Notes: generated by a model from the letters alone, not told the origin. 10,516 nt of DNA from DASUZD01 sp036377055 (GCA_036377055.1 DASUZD010000087.1:1-10516); one strand, 5' to 3'. Shown: positions 1 to 6,720, counted from the stretch's first letter. Numbers and translations are program-made.

Positions 1-72
1 CTCCCGCTCCCGCGCGGCCGAAAGCGCGAGCTCGCAGCGGCCGTCGACCGCGTCCGAGCGATTCTCGGCTAG
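1..72 (+). CDS. possible C-terminal tail of a plus-strand protein (partial)
   Basis: Reading from base 1 in frame 1 gives 23 open codons ending in TAG at 70-72. The translated tail ends RKRELAAAVDRVRAILG, which looks like a charged amphipathic C-terminal helix. If real, the gene converges on ruvC and the two stop codons overlap by 4 nt. The opposite strand has no ATG, GTG or TTG in this stretch, so a ruvA start is not visible directly after ruvC. The fragment is too short to assign a family, and an open frame this short in GC-rich DNA can arise by chance. Confidence 0.3.
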   Translation, partial: LPLPRGRKRELAAAVDRVRAILG

Positions 73-557
73 CCGGCGATGCGCAGGAGCGGCGGCGCGA
101 GCGCGTGGCAGATCGCGACCGCGAGGGCGTCGGCGGCGTGGTTCGGGGTCGGCAGCTTGGGGAGCGCGAGGATCGTCTTCACCATCCGCTGCACCTGCGC
201 CTTCTCCGCGCGGCCGTAGCCGCAGACCGCCTGCTTGACCCGGGCCGGCGCGTACTCGGCGCACGCCACGCCCGCGGCCGCGCACGCCACGAGCACGGCG
301 CCGCGCGCCTGGCCGACGGAGAGCGCGGTGCGGGCGTCGACGCCGACGAACGACTCCTCGAGCACGACGGCATCCGGCCGGTGCTCGGCGACGAGCGCGG
401 CCACCGCGTCGAAGATCGTCTTCAGGCGGACCTCCGGGCGGTCGGCGGCCGACGTCCGCCACCAGCCGTGGTCGATCGCCCTGAGGCGCCCGCCGCTTTC
501 TTGGACGATGCCGTACCCGCACGCTGCCGTCCCCGGATCGATGCCGATTACCTTCAC
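69..557 (-). CDS. ruvC: crossover junction endodeoxyribonuclease RuvC
   Basis: RuvC resolves Holliday junctions during recombinational repair by symmetric Mg-dependent nicking, working with the RuvAB branch-migration motor. The 162-residue product has the usual family length and RNase H-like fold signatures: IGIDPG with D7, LEESFVG with E67/E68, and the C-terminal NHAADALAVAICH with H140 and D143. Position 140 is Asp in E. coli RuvC but His in Thermus RuvC, so the active site looks intact. The start is GTG (555-557), giving MKVIGIDPGT. There is no Shine-Dalgarno, but a TAATGT -10-like box sits six bases upstream, which suggests a leaderless transcript. The gene is normally next to yebC and ruvA. 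Here yebC lies about 4.8 kb upstream, and ruvA is not seen in the 68 bases downstream. Confidence 0.95.
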   Translation of the reverse strand: MKVIGIDPGTAACGYGIVQESGGRLRAIDHGWWRTSAADRPEVRLKTIFDAVAALVAEHRPDAVVLEESFVGVDARTALSVGQARGAVLVACAAAGVACAEYAPARVKQAVCGYGRAEKAQVQRMVKTILALPKLPTPNHAADALAVAICHALAPPLLRIAG

Positions 558-563
558 GGCCAG

Positions 564-569
564 ACATTA
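564..569 (-). promoter_or_regulatory. candidate -10 box for leaderless ruvC
   Basis: On the minus strand TAATGT is followed by CTGGCC and then the GTG start of ruvC. The spacing places +1 on the first base of the start codon. No convincing -35 was found. The same arrangement occurs at two other genes in the window (4274-4279 and 6721-6726), which strengthens the call. Confidence 0.4.
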
Positions 570-598
570 GGCGCCCCCGCGGACGTTCCTCCGGCAGT

Positions 599-629
599 GC
601 GGGAGCGCGACGGCGAGCCGCGCTCCCGC
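599..629 (-). terminator. GC-rich hairpin after the secreted-protein gene
   Basis: The arms GCGGGAGCGCG (599-609) and CGCGCTCCCGC (619-629) form a perfect 11-bp stem around a 9-nt loop. The hairpin begins 10 bases after the stop of the minus-strand secreted-protein gene and lies before the ruvC promoter. No T tract follows, so it is either an atypical GC-type terminator or a 3'-end stabilising hairpin. It would separate the secreted-protein transcript from ruvC. Confidence 0.5.
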
Positions 630-639
630 GCCGGACCTG

Positions 640-1164
640 CTAAAGCCCGAGCAGCTGGTTCAGGAGTCTCGCGAGCCCGCCGGCCTGGTTGCCGTTCAGG
701 GCGTTCGCAAGCCCGCAGAGCAGGTTGCCGAGCAGGTTCCCCGGGCCCGTCTGCCCCGTGATCGTCAGGTGCAGCTGGTTCAGGTCGATCACGAGCCCGA
801 GCAGGTCGAGGTGTAACGGCCCGAGCGTGAGGTCGAGGATCGTGCACGACCCGTTCGCCTGGAGCAGCGTGACCGGCACGCTGAAGGCCTGGTTGACGTT
901 CGTGATGGCGCCCGTGAGCGTGTTCGTCACGGTGCCTGTGACGGTGCCGATCGCGACGAGCTGGCCGCCCTGATTGGCGAACCGGGTGATCGTCGCGGTC
1001 AGGTCGTACTGCAGATTCCCGACGGTGCCCGTCAGGTTCTGGACGAGACCGCTCGTCGACGGGTCGGGACTAGCCGTCGTCGCGGGGCTCGCCGCGGGCG
1101 CGACCGTCAACGTGAACGCAGCGACGACCGCAACAAGTACCGGTAAGCAGAGCCGTAGCTTCAT
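640..1164 (-). CDS. small secreted Leu/Asn-rich protein of unknown function
   Basis: The 174-residue product begins MKLRLCLPVLVAVVAAF, a classical Sec signal peptide with a probable signal-peptidase I site near VAPAAS (residues 21-26). A Thr/Ser/Pro linker follows, then a beta-rich, Thr-rich middle (about 40-105). The C-terminal part contains LTLGPLHLDLLGL, DLNQLHLTITGQ, GPGNLLGNLLCGL and LLNQLLGL. The mature part has two cysteines (C107, C150) that could form a disulfide. I recall similar unnamed secreted proteins in actinobacteria, but I know no function. The start at 1164 is favoured over an upstream in-frame ATG at 1272 because the signal peptide starts here and AAGGAGGG lies four bases upstream. 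Its leader is unusually structured (1183-1324). Confidence 0.8.
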   Translation of the reverse strand: MKLRLCLPVLVAVVAAFTLTVAPAASPATTASPDPSTSGLVQNLTGTVGNLQYDLTATITRFANQGGQLVAIGTVTGTVTNTLTGAITNVNQAFSVPVTLLQANGSCTILDLTLGPLHLDLLGLVIDLNQLHLTITGQTGPGNLLGNLLCGLANALNGNQAGGLARLLNQLLGL

Positions 1165-1168
1165 CTTT

Positions 1169-1176
1169 CCCTCCTT
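1169..1176 (-). promoter_or_regulatory. strong Shine-Dalgarno for the secreted protein
   Basis: On the minus strand AAGGAGGG is followed by AAAG and the ATG at 1164. It is the strongest ribosome-binding site in the window and decides the start codon. It lies just 3' of the hairpin at 1183-1199, so folding of the leader could affect access to it. Confidence 0.75.
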
Positions 1177-1182
1177 GGCTGT

Positions 1183-1199
1183 CCCCGGCTGGGCCGGGG
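1183..1199 (-). promoter_or_regulatory. GC hairpin next to the ribosome-binding site
   Basis: CCCCGGC (1183-1189) and GCCGGGG (1193-1199) form a perfect 7-bp stem around a 3-nt loop. In the minus-strand mRNA it ends six bases before the Shine-Dalgarno AAGGAGGG. It overlaps the outer end of the 19-bp inverted repeat by two bases. It may be a translation-control or mRNA-stability element, but the function is inferred. Confidence 0.45.
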
Positions 1200-1308
1200 C
1201 TGTGCTGACTGGAAGCACGGAACGGCTACCCGGAAAACCTGGATCGAAACGAGGAAAAGGAAGGGGACGCACCTTGCCGCAGCTGCCTGGCTTCCAGTCA
1301 GCACAGCC
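1198..1308. repeat. perfect 19-bp inverted repeat with 73-bp interior
   Basis: GGCTGTGCTGACTGGAAGC (1198-1216) is matched by its exact reverse complement GCTTCCAGTCAGCACAGCC (1290-1308). The pair lies between the divergent secreted-protein and helicase genes. No target-site duplication is seen outside it (GGCCG on the left, GAGGA on the right), and there is no transposase. It could be an RNA-level structure in the leader of the secreted-protein gene, a protein-binding site, or an old MITE-like remnant. Confidence 0.8.
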
Positions 1309-1324
1309 GAGGAGGGCGTCCCCT
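1262..1324. repeat. 9-bp inverted repeat interlocked with the 19-bp repeat
   Basis: AGGGGACGC (1262-1270) pairs with GCGTCCCCT (1316-1324). Its left arm lies inside the 19-bp inverted repeat and its right arm lies outside, so the two pairings interlock. Both cannot easily form as simple nested hairpins. They could be mutually exclusive alternatives or a pseudoknot. Confidence 0.6.
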
Positions 1325-1389
1325 CACCACCATCTTCGCTTCTCCGTGGACAACGCGCCAGTGGCAAGGGCGTTAGTACCTTCCGCTCT

Positions 1390-4263
1390 GTGCCGGCGCC
1401 GGAGCTCGCGAGCCTCTCGTTCCGCGGCGAGTGGCGGCGCTACCAGCAGCTCGCGCTCGACGCGTTCGAGCGGGACCGCGCGGCCGGGAAGCGGCGGACG
1501 CACATCGTCGCGCCGCCGGGATCGGGGAAGACGCTGCTCGGCGTCGAGATCGTGCGCCGGCTCGGAGAGCGGGCGCTCGTCCTCGTCCCGAACTCGGCGA
1601 TCCAGGCGCAGTGGCCCGAGGCGGCAGCGAAGTTCGCCGGCGGAGCGGGCGTCGTCGCGGCCGATCCCACGGCGCCGGTCGCCTGCCTGACGTACCAGGC
1701 ATTCGCGCAGCTCGACGATCCCGGCGCGGCGCTGGCCCGGCTCGCGGAGCGTCGCTGGGTCGCCGAGCGCGCAGCGGCCACAGGCGACGTGCCGGAGCGG
1801 GTGGAGGCAGACGCTCGCGCGTGGACCGGCGCAGCGTCGGCACGCCGCGCGGGCGACCTCGCTCGCATCACCGCGTCGATCAAGCGCGAGATCGCGCGCG
1901 GCGAGCTCGCAGGCGTCGACCTGGCCGACCTCCTCTCGCCGACGGCGCGGCAGCGCATCGGGGACCTCCACGGGGTCGGGACGATCGTGCTCGACGAGTG
2001 CCACCACCTCGCGTCGCTCTGGGGCTACGTCGTCCGGACACTGCTCACGGAGCTCGGCGGCGCCTACGTGGTCGGCCTCACGGCGACGCCGCCGGACGCG
2101 CTGACGACGGAGGAGTCGGAGCTGTACGCGGAGCTGCTCGGGCCGGTCGACTTCACCGTGCCGACGCCGGCCGTCGTGCGCGACGGCTACCTCGCGCCGT
2201 ACCAGGAGCTCGCGTGGCTGACGCGCCCGCTCGAGTCTGAGGAGCAGTGGCTGCGCGAGCACGACCTCCGCTTCCAGGAGCTCGTCACTCGGCTGCACGA
2301 CGACGAAGAGGGGCCGCTTTCGTTCCCGGCCTGGGTGCTGACGCGGCTGCGCGAGCGGGCGCGCAGCGAGAGGGATCACGGCGAGGTCTCGTGGGCCGGC
2401 TTCCAGCGCGCGAACCCTTCGCTCGCGCGCGCGGGAGTCCGCTTCCTCGCGTCCGCGGGGCTGGCGCTGCCGCCCGGCGTGCCGCGTGGCGAGGGCTACC
2501 GCGAGCAGCCCGACCTCGACGACTGGGTCGCGCTGCTCGAGGACTACGCGCTGCGGCGCCTTCGCGCCGACCCCGCTCCCGCGGCCGCCGCGCGCTACGA
2601 CGCGATCGCGGCCGCGCTCCGCGACCTCGGGTTCCAGCTCACGCGGCGTGGTGTCCGGCGCGGTGCCTCCGAGGTCGACCGGCTGCTGACGAGCTCGGGC
2701 GCGAAGGCGCTCGGGCTCGTCGAGGTCGTGGCATGCGAGGCCGACGCGCGCGGCGACGCTCTCCGCGCGCTCGTCCTCGTCGACGCGGAGCTCGAGCGGC
2801 GCCAGACGTCGGAGGAGCTCGTCGGCGTGCTCGACGCGGCGGCCGGCACCGCGCCCGGCGTTCTTCGCGCGCTGGCCGACGATCTCCGCACCGCTCCGCT
2901 CCGCCCGCTGCTCGTGTCCGGGCGCGGCCTCCGCTGCGCGCCGCGCGATGCGGACGCGCTCATCGCTGCGCTCGCGATCGACGGCGTGCGCGCGCAGCCG
3001 GAGCACGGGCTCGTGCAGCTCGTCGGCTCCGGTCCGGGCTGGCAGCCGCGCACGTGGGTCGCCGCCGCGACGCGCGCCTTCGAGCGCGGCTCGACGCAGG
3101 TCCTCGTCGGCACGCGCGCGCTCCTCGGCGAAGGCTGGGACGCGCTGTGCGTGAACGTGCTCGTCGACCTCTCCGCGGCGACCACGGGCGTCTCGGTGCA
3201 GCAGATGCGCGGCCGTTCGCTCCGGCTCGACCCCGCCGACCTGGAGAAGATCGCGTCGAACTGGGACGTCGTCTGCCTTGCTCCCGGCCTCGCCCGAGGC
3301 ACCGCCGACTACGAGCGCTTCGTGCGGAAGCACCTGCACCTGTTCGCGCCGAGCGAGGACGGCGAGATCGAGGCCGGACCCTCGCACGTCCACCCCGCGC
3401 TCTCGCCGTTCGCGCCGCCGCCCCCGTCCGCGTTCGACGAGCTGAACCGGACGCAGGCCGCCCGGGCCGCTGCGCACGCGGAGGCGAGGCGCCGCTGGCG
3501 GATCGGCGAGCCGTACTCGGCGGAGGTACTCCAGACGCTGGTCGTCCGGCCGCAGCGCGAGGCCGCCGCTGCACGCGCGTCCGAGTCGCCGCCGGAGTAC
3601 CCCGTCGACCAGCGCGGCCCGTTCGCCGCCGGAGCGGCGGTCGCCGTCGCTTCCGCCGCGATCGCGGTGTCTGCGCACACGCCGGAGCTCCTCGCCGGGC
3701 TCGCGGCCGCGCCGGTCGCCCTCGCGTGGGCAGCAGCGCGGCTTCGGGCGTCGCGCGATCGGCTTCCCAACGTCCCGCCGCTCGAGCTGGTCGCCCGAGC
3801 CGTCGCCGACGCGTACGTCGAGCTCGGGGAGCTGAGCCGGAAGGCTGCCGCCTCGCTCGCGATCGAGCCGCGGGCCTCCGGCTACCTTCGCTGCTTCCTC
3901 CGCGACGCCTCACCCGACGAGAGCGTGCGGTACGCCGCTGCGCTCGACGAGGCGCTTTCGGTCGCCGACGCCCCGCGGTACCTCGTGACGCGCCTCGTCC
4001 CCGACCCGCGGCGCTCGGCGCTCGCGCTGCTCGGCCGCACGCTCCTGCTTCGGCCGCCGTTCGCACGGCGCCTCTCACCCGTTCCGGACGACCTCGGCCG
4101 GACGCGCGCGCGAGCCGAGACATACGCGAGAGCCTGGCGGCGCTGGCTCGGCCCCTCGGAGCTCGTGTTCGCACAGCGAACGGAGGCCGGTCGCGAGGCG
4201 CGCGCGGAGGCCGCCGCCGCGGCGGAGGAGTGGGAGACACAGCGGCGCGAGGTGTGGACGTAG
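1390..4263 (+). CDS. SF2 DEAD/DEAH-type (ResIII-like) helicase with C-terminal hydrophobic hairpin
   Basis: This is a predicted ATP-dependent nucleic-acid helicase or translocase of 957 residues. The N-terminal RecA-like domain shows a Q-like region WRRYQQLALDAF (about 15-26), Walker A APPGSGKT (41-48), motif Ia VLVPNSAIQAQW (64-75), motif II DECHH (202-206) and motif III GLTATPP (229-235). After a long divergent middle region (about 255-455), the second RecA domain shows GTRALLGEGWDA (574-585) and the arginine-finger motif QQMRGRSLRLD (604-614). The C-terminal 340 residues are not recognised. They include two hydrophobic stretches (about 745-762 and 767-783) joined by HTPE, resembling a membrane hairpin. 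The start is GTG at 1390, with no clear Shine-Dalgarno. No nuclease or methyltransferase partner lies next to it, so a restriction or defence role is not supported here. Confidence 0.85.
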   Translation: MPAPELASLSFRGEWRRYQQLALDAFERDRAAGKRRTHIVAPPGSGKTLLGVEIVRRLGERALVLVPNSAIQAQWPEAAAKFAGGAGVVAADPTAPVACLTYQAFAQLDDPGAALARLAERRWVAERAAATGDVPERVEADARAWTGAASARRAGDLARITASIKREIARGELAGVDLADLLSPTARQRIGDLHGVGTIVLDECHHLASLWGYVVRTLLTELGGAYVVGLTATPPDALTTEESELYAELLGPVDFTVPTPAVVRDGYLAPYQELAWLTRPLESEEQWLREHDLRFQELVTRLHDDEEGPLSFPAWVLTRLRERARSERDHGEVSWAGFQRANPSLARAGVRFLASAGLALPPGVPRGEGYREQPDLDDWVALLEDYALRRLRADPAPAAAARYDAIAAALRDLGFQLTRRGVRRGASEVDRLLTSSGAKALGLVEVVACEADARGDALRALVLVDAELERRQTSEELVGVLDAAAGTAPGVLRALADDLRTAPLRPLLVSGRGLRCAPRDADALIAALAIDGVRAQPEHGLVQLVGSGPGWQPRTWVAAATRAFERGSTQVLVGTRALLGEGWDALCVNVLVDLSAATTGVSVQQMRGRSLRLDPADLEKIASNWDVVCLAPGLARGTADYERFVRKHLHLFAPSEDGEIEAGPSHVHPALSPFAPPPPSAFDELNRTQAARAAAHAEARRRWRIGEPYSAEVLQTLVVRPQREAAAARASESPPEYPVDQRGPFAAGAAVAVASAAIAVSAHTPELLAGLAAAPVALAWAAARLRASRDRLPNVPPLELVARAVADAYVELGELSRKAAASLAIEPRASGYLRCFLRDASPDESVRYAAALDEALSVADAPRYLVTRLVPDPRRSALALLGRTLLLRPPFARRLSPVPDDLGRTRARAETYARAWRRWLGPSELVFAQRTEAGREARAEAAAAAEEWETQRREVWT

Positions 4264-4273
4264 CCGAGGGTCG

Positions 4274-4279
4274 TACACT
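4274..4279 (+). promoter_or_regulatory. candidate -10 box for the leaderless secreted beta-propeller gene
   Basis: TACACT is followed by CGGCGC and the ATG at 4286, placing +1 on the A of the start codon. The box lies in the 22-bp gap after the helicase stop, so the downstream gene may have its own promoter rather than rely on read-through. No good -35 was found. The sequence is almost identical to the minus-strand pdxT promoter candidate (TACACT, TGGCGC, G, ATG). Confidence 0.45.
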
Positions 4280-4285
4280 CGGCGC

Positions 4286-5401
4286 ATGCTCCGCGGGCGG
4301 TGGCTTCTGGTGGCAGCCTGCGCCGCCGCGCTCACGGCCGACGCGCCCGCGTCGAACCCGCCGACCAGGCAGCTGCTGAAGCTCGCCGCGCCGATCCAGG
4401 CGCTCGCGGCCGACGGTGAGGTCGCCGCCGTCGCCACAACCGGCTGCCCGGACGTCCTCGTCGCGTGGGATCCCGTGCAGGACGTCTCGACGGGCGTTTC
4501 GCGCCCGAAGTGCCGAGATGCGCACAATCCGATCGAGGCTACGGTCGCAAGTCGCGAGGTCGCGTGGGTCGACGCGAGCGGCGGCAACTTCACCAGCACG
4601 ACAGTGCTCACGGAGACGATCGGGAAACCGCGCTCCGTGGCGGAGCTCGCGTCACGCGCGCGAGCCTCGGACGGCGGGCTCGGCGACTCGGTCGGGAACG
4701 TCTTCGGCGACGGATCGCTGCTCGTCTTCAGCCTCTGGTCGTGGTGCCTGACCGAGCCCGAGAACGGCGACTACGCCGCCTGCCCGAAGGGAATCCCGAT
4801 CTGCACGCCGACCCTGTACCGGGAGCAGCTGTGGCGCATCGCCGGCGGCCGGAAGCGGCTGCTCATGGAGACGCCGAACCAGCTCGAGGTGCTCGGGGTC
4901 GCGGCGGGACGCATCCTGGTTCGGCGCGCCGACGGCTCGCTCGAGCTCCGCAGCGAGGGCGGCGCGCTGCTCCGTTCGTTCCGGTTCGAGCCGGGCGAGG
5001 TCCGGAGCGCCGTGGTCGACGACTCGGAGCTCGTCGTCCTCGACCGCAACCGGACCTGGCGCGTCTACGACGTGCGGTCGGGAAGGCTCGAACGGGTCTT
5101 GCCGATCGTCGCGGGGACGCTGAGCGCGATCCGCCCGGTCCGTGCCGACCAGATTCCGCTCGCGCGCGTTCTGGATGCCGAGCGCGGGCTCGTCGCCTAC
5201 GCCATCGGCCGCGTCGTCCACGTGCTCCGGCTCAGCGACGGCCGCGAGGCGACGTTCCGCGTGCGCGCGGTCGTCACGCCCTACCGGCCGCCGGTGCTCG
5301 TTCAGCTCGAGCCGTCGGGCCTCTTCTACGCGTACAACGTCAGCCTCCGGCCGTACGGCCGTGTCCGATTCGTCCCCCTCGCCGCCTTCCGGTTCGAGTA
5401 G
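4286..5401 (+). CDS. secreted beta-propeller-like protein of unknown function
   Basis: The 371-residue product starts MLRGRWLLVAACAAALTADA, a short Sec-type signal peptide (about 1-22). The rest is predicted extracytoplasmic. It shows repeated short beta-strand units of the WD40/PQQ kind, for example ALAADGEVAAVAT (39-51), LGVAAGRILVRRADGSLELRS (about 203-223), VVDDSELVVLDRNRTWRVYD (about 243-262) and YAIGRVVHVLRLSDGREATF (about 305-324). Five cysteines lie outside the signal (C54, C76, C154, C166, C173), which fits disulfides in an exported protein. No catalytic motif is recognised. It follows the helicase by 22 bp and ends 3 bp from the convergent yebC stop. A propeller fold is likely; ligand and role are unknown. 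Confidence 0.75.
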   Translation: MLRGRWLLVAACAAALTADAPASNPPTRQLLKLAAPIQALAADGEVAAVATTGCPDVLVAWDPVQDVSTGVSRPKCRDAHNPIEATVASREVAWVDASGGNFTSTTVLTETIGKPRSVAELASRARASDGGLGDSVGNVFGDGSLLVFSLWSWCLTEPENGDYAACPKGIPICTPTLYREQLWRIAGGRKRLLMETPNQLEVLGVAAGRILVRRADGSLELRSEGGALLRSFRFEPGEVRSAVVDDSELVVLDRNRTWRVYDVRSGRLERVLPIVAGTLSAIRPVRADQIPLARVLDAERGLVAYAIGRVVHVLRLSDGREATFRVRAVVTPYRPPVLVQLEPSGLFYAYNVSLRPYGRVRFVPLAAFRFE

Positions 5402-5404
5402 GCG

Positions 5405-6160
5405 CTAGGACGCGACCGCCTCGAGCACCTGCTCGGGGATGTCGAAGTTCGAGTAGACGTCCTGCACGTCGTCGTTCTCTTCGAGCGCGTCCATCAGGCG
5501 CAGGATCTTCTTCGCCGCGGCCTCCTCGGCGACCTCGACCGTCGTCTTCGGCACCATCGTCAGCTCGGCCGACGCGACCGGAATCCCCGCCGCCTCGATC
5601 GCCTCGCGCACGCTGACGAGGTCCTCCGGCGCTGCGGTCACCTCGAAGCTCGAGCCGTCGCGCCTGACGTCCTCGGCGCCGCCCTCGGCCGCGGCCAGCG
5701 TCAGCTCGTCCTCGTCCACCCCGTCCGCGTCGACGACCACGACGCCGCGCCGCTCGAAGAGCCACGTGACCGCGCCGGAGCCGCCGAGGTTGCCGTCGTT
5801 CTTCGTGAACACGTGCCGCACGTCCGAGGCGGTCCGGTTCCGGTTGTCCGTCAGGGCCTCGACGATCACGGCCACCCCGCTCGGGCCGTAGCCCTCGTAG
5901 ACGACCGTCTCGTACGCGTTCGCGTCGGCGTCGGCGCCGGAGCCGCGGGCGATCGCGCGCTCGATGTTCTCCTTCGGCATCGAGTAGGAGCGCGCCTTCT
6001 CGACCGCGTTCGCGAGTGCGAGGTTCGCGGCCGGGTCACCGCCGCCCTCGCGCGCCGCGACGATGATCGCGCGCGACAGCTTCGAGAAGAGCTTGCCGCG
6101 CTTGGCGTCCGCCGCGCCCTTCTTGTGCTTGATCGACGACCACTTGCTATGCCCGGACAC
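5405..6160 (-). CDS. yebC: YebC/PmpR family regulatory or translation factor
   Basis: This is a YebC/TACO1 family protein, described as a DNA-binding regulator in some bacteria and, in more recent work, as a ribosome-associated factor that helps translate proline-rich stretches. The 251-residue length is typical. The N-terminal signature MSGHSKWSSIKHKKGAADA is followed by RGKLFSKLSRAI, the core YEGYGPSGVAVIVEALTDN (88-106), NRTASDVRHVFTKNDGNLG (108-126) and the C-terminal VQDVYSNFDIP (232-242). The start is GTG (6158-6160), preceded by GGGAGG with good spacing inside pdxT. The first 14 nt overlap the end of pdxT, so translation is probably coupled. ruvC, its usual downstream partner, is displaced to 69-557. 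Confidence 0.95.
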   Translation of the reverse strand: MSGHSKWSSIKHKKGAADAKRGKLFSKLSRAIIVAAREGGGDPAANLALANAVEKARSYSMPKENIERAIARGSGADADANAYETVVYEGYGPSGVAVIVEALTDNRNRTASDVRHVFTKNDGNLGGSGAVTWLFERRGVVVVDADGVDEDELTLAAAEGGAEDVRRDGSSFEVTAAPEDLVSVREAIEAAGIPVASAELTMVPKTTVEVAEEAAAKKILRLMDALEENDDVQDVYSNFDIPEQVLEAVAS

Positions 6161-6713
6161 TCATCGCCTCCCGAACCTGGTCGAGGAAAAGCTCGTGAAC
6201 GCGCGTATCTTCCGTCAGCTCGGGGTGGAACGAGGCGACGAGGGTCCTACCCTCGCGCGCGAGCACGGGCCGGCCGTCGTGCTGCGCGAGCACCTCCACG
6301 TCCGGCCCCGTGTCCTCGATCCACGGCGCTCGGATGAACACGCCCCGAAGGGGCTCGTCCTCGCCCGCGAGCTCGAGGTCCGTCTCGAAGCTCGCCACCT
6401 GGCGCCCGTACGCGTTCCGGCGCACGGAGACGTCGACGAGGCGGAGGTGGTCGCGCCCGAGCAGGATCATCCCGGCGCAGGTTCCGAAGATCGGCGCCTC
6501 GAAGCGGCGCAGCGCCTCCTCGAGCCCGTAGAGCCGCGCAATCCGGAGGATCGCGGTCGACTCGCCGCCCGGGATGATCAGCCCGTCGAGCCCGTCGAGC
6601 TGCTCCGGCTTGCGCACCTCGACGACCTCGGCGCCGAGCCGGCGGAGCATCTCCGCGTGCTCGCGGAAGTTCCCCTGGACGGCGAGCACTCCGATTCGGA
6701 TTCGCTCCGTCAT
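6147..6713 (-). CDS. pdxT: pyridoxal 5'-phosphate synthase glutaminase subunit PdxT
   Basis: PdxT hydrolyses glutamine and channels ammonia to PdxS, which makes pyridoxal 5'-phosphate from ribose 5-phosphate and glyceraldehyde 3-phosphate. From the chosen start the protein has 188 residues, the family norm. It carries IGVLAVQGNFREH (7-19), PGGES (48-52), the nucleophile elbow FGTCAGM with C79, VRRNAYGRQ (97-105) and SFHPELT with H163 and E165, so the class-I amidotransferase triad is complete. The start at 6711-6713 (MTERIRIGVL) is preferred because homologues begin here and a TACACT box places +1 at the ATG. The frame is open to 6779, but that extension is Pro-rich and unlike the family. pdxS is not adjacent, although it usually precedes pdxT. 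Confidence 0.95.
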   Translation of the reverse strand: MTERIRIGVLAVQGNFREHAEMLRRLGAEVVEVRKPEQLDGLDGLIIPGGESTAILRIARLYGLEEALRRFEAPIFGTCAGMILLGRDHLRLVDVSVRRNAYGRQVASFETDLELAGEDEPLRGVFIRAPWIEDTGPDVEVLAQHDGRPVLAREGRTLVASFHPELTEDTRVHELFLDQVREAMSVRA

Positions 6714-6720
6714 CGCGCCA

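Noticed and set aside
558..639. LexA/SOS box upstream of ruvC
   Set aside because: No GAAC-N4-GTTC-like or other actinobacterial SOS-box symmetry was seen in this stretch.
1198..1308. Complete insertion sequence bounded by the 19-bp inverted repeat
   Set aside because: The interior is only 73 bp with no transposase, and no target-site duplication is visible. A MITE-like relic remains possible but unproven.
1165..1367. 68-residue minus-strand frame over the inverted repeats
   Set aside because: It has no ribosome-binding site, no recognisable domain, and is explained by the repeat and leader sequence.
1324..3678. 784-residue open frame on the minus strand inside the helicase gene
   Set aside because: Its translation is Arg/Ala/Glu-rich and low in complexity, as expected for the antisense of a GC3-rich gene. 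The plus strand carries all helicase motifs across the same bases.
2247..4379. 710-residue plus-strand frame overlapping the helicase gene
   Set aside because: It is an Arg/Ala-rich off-frame shadow with no motif, and it runs past the helicase stop only because stop codons are rare in this composition.
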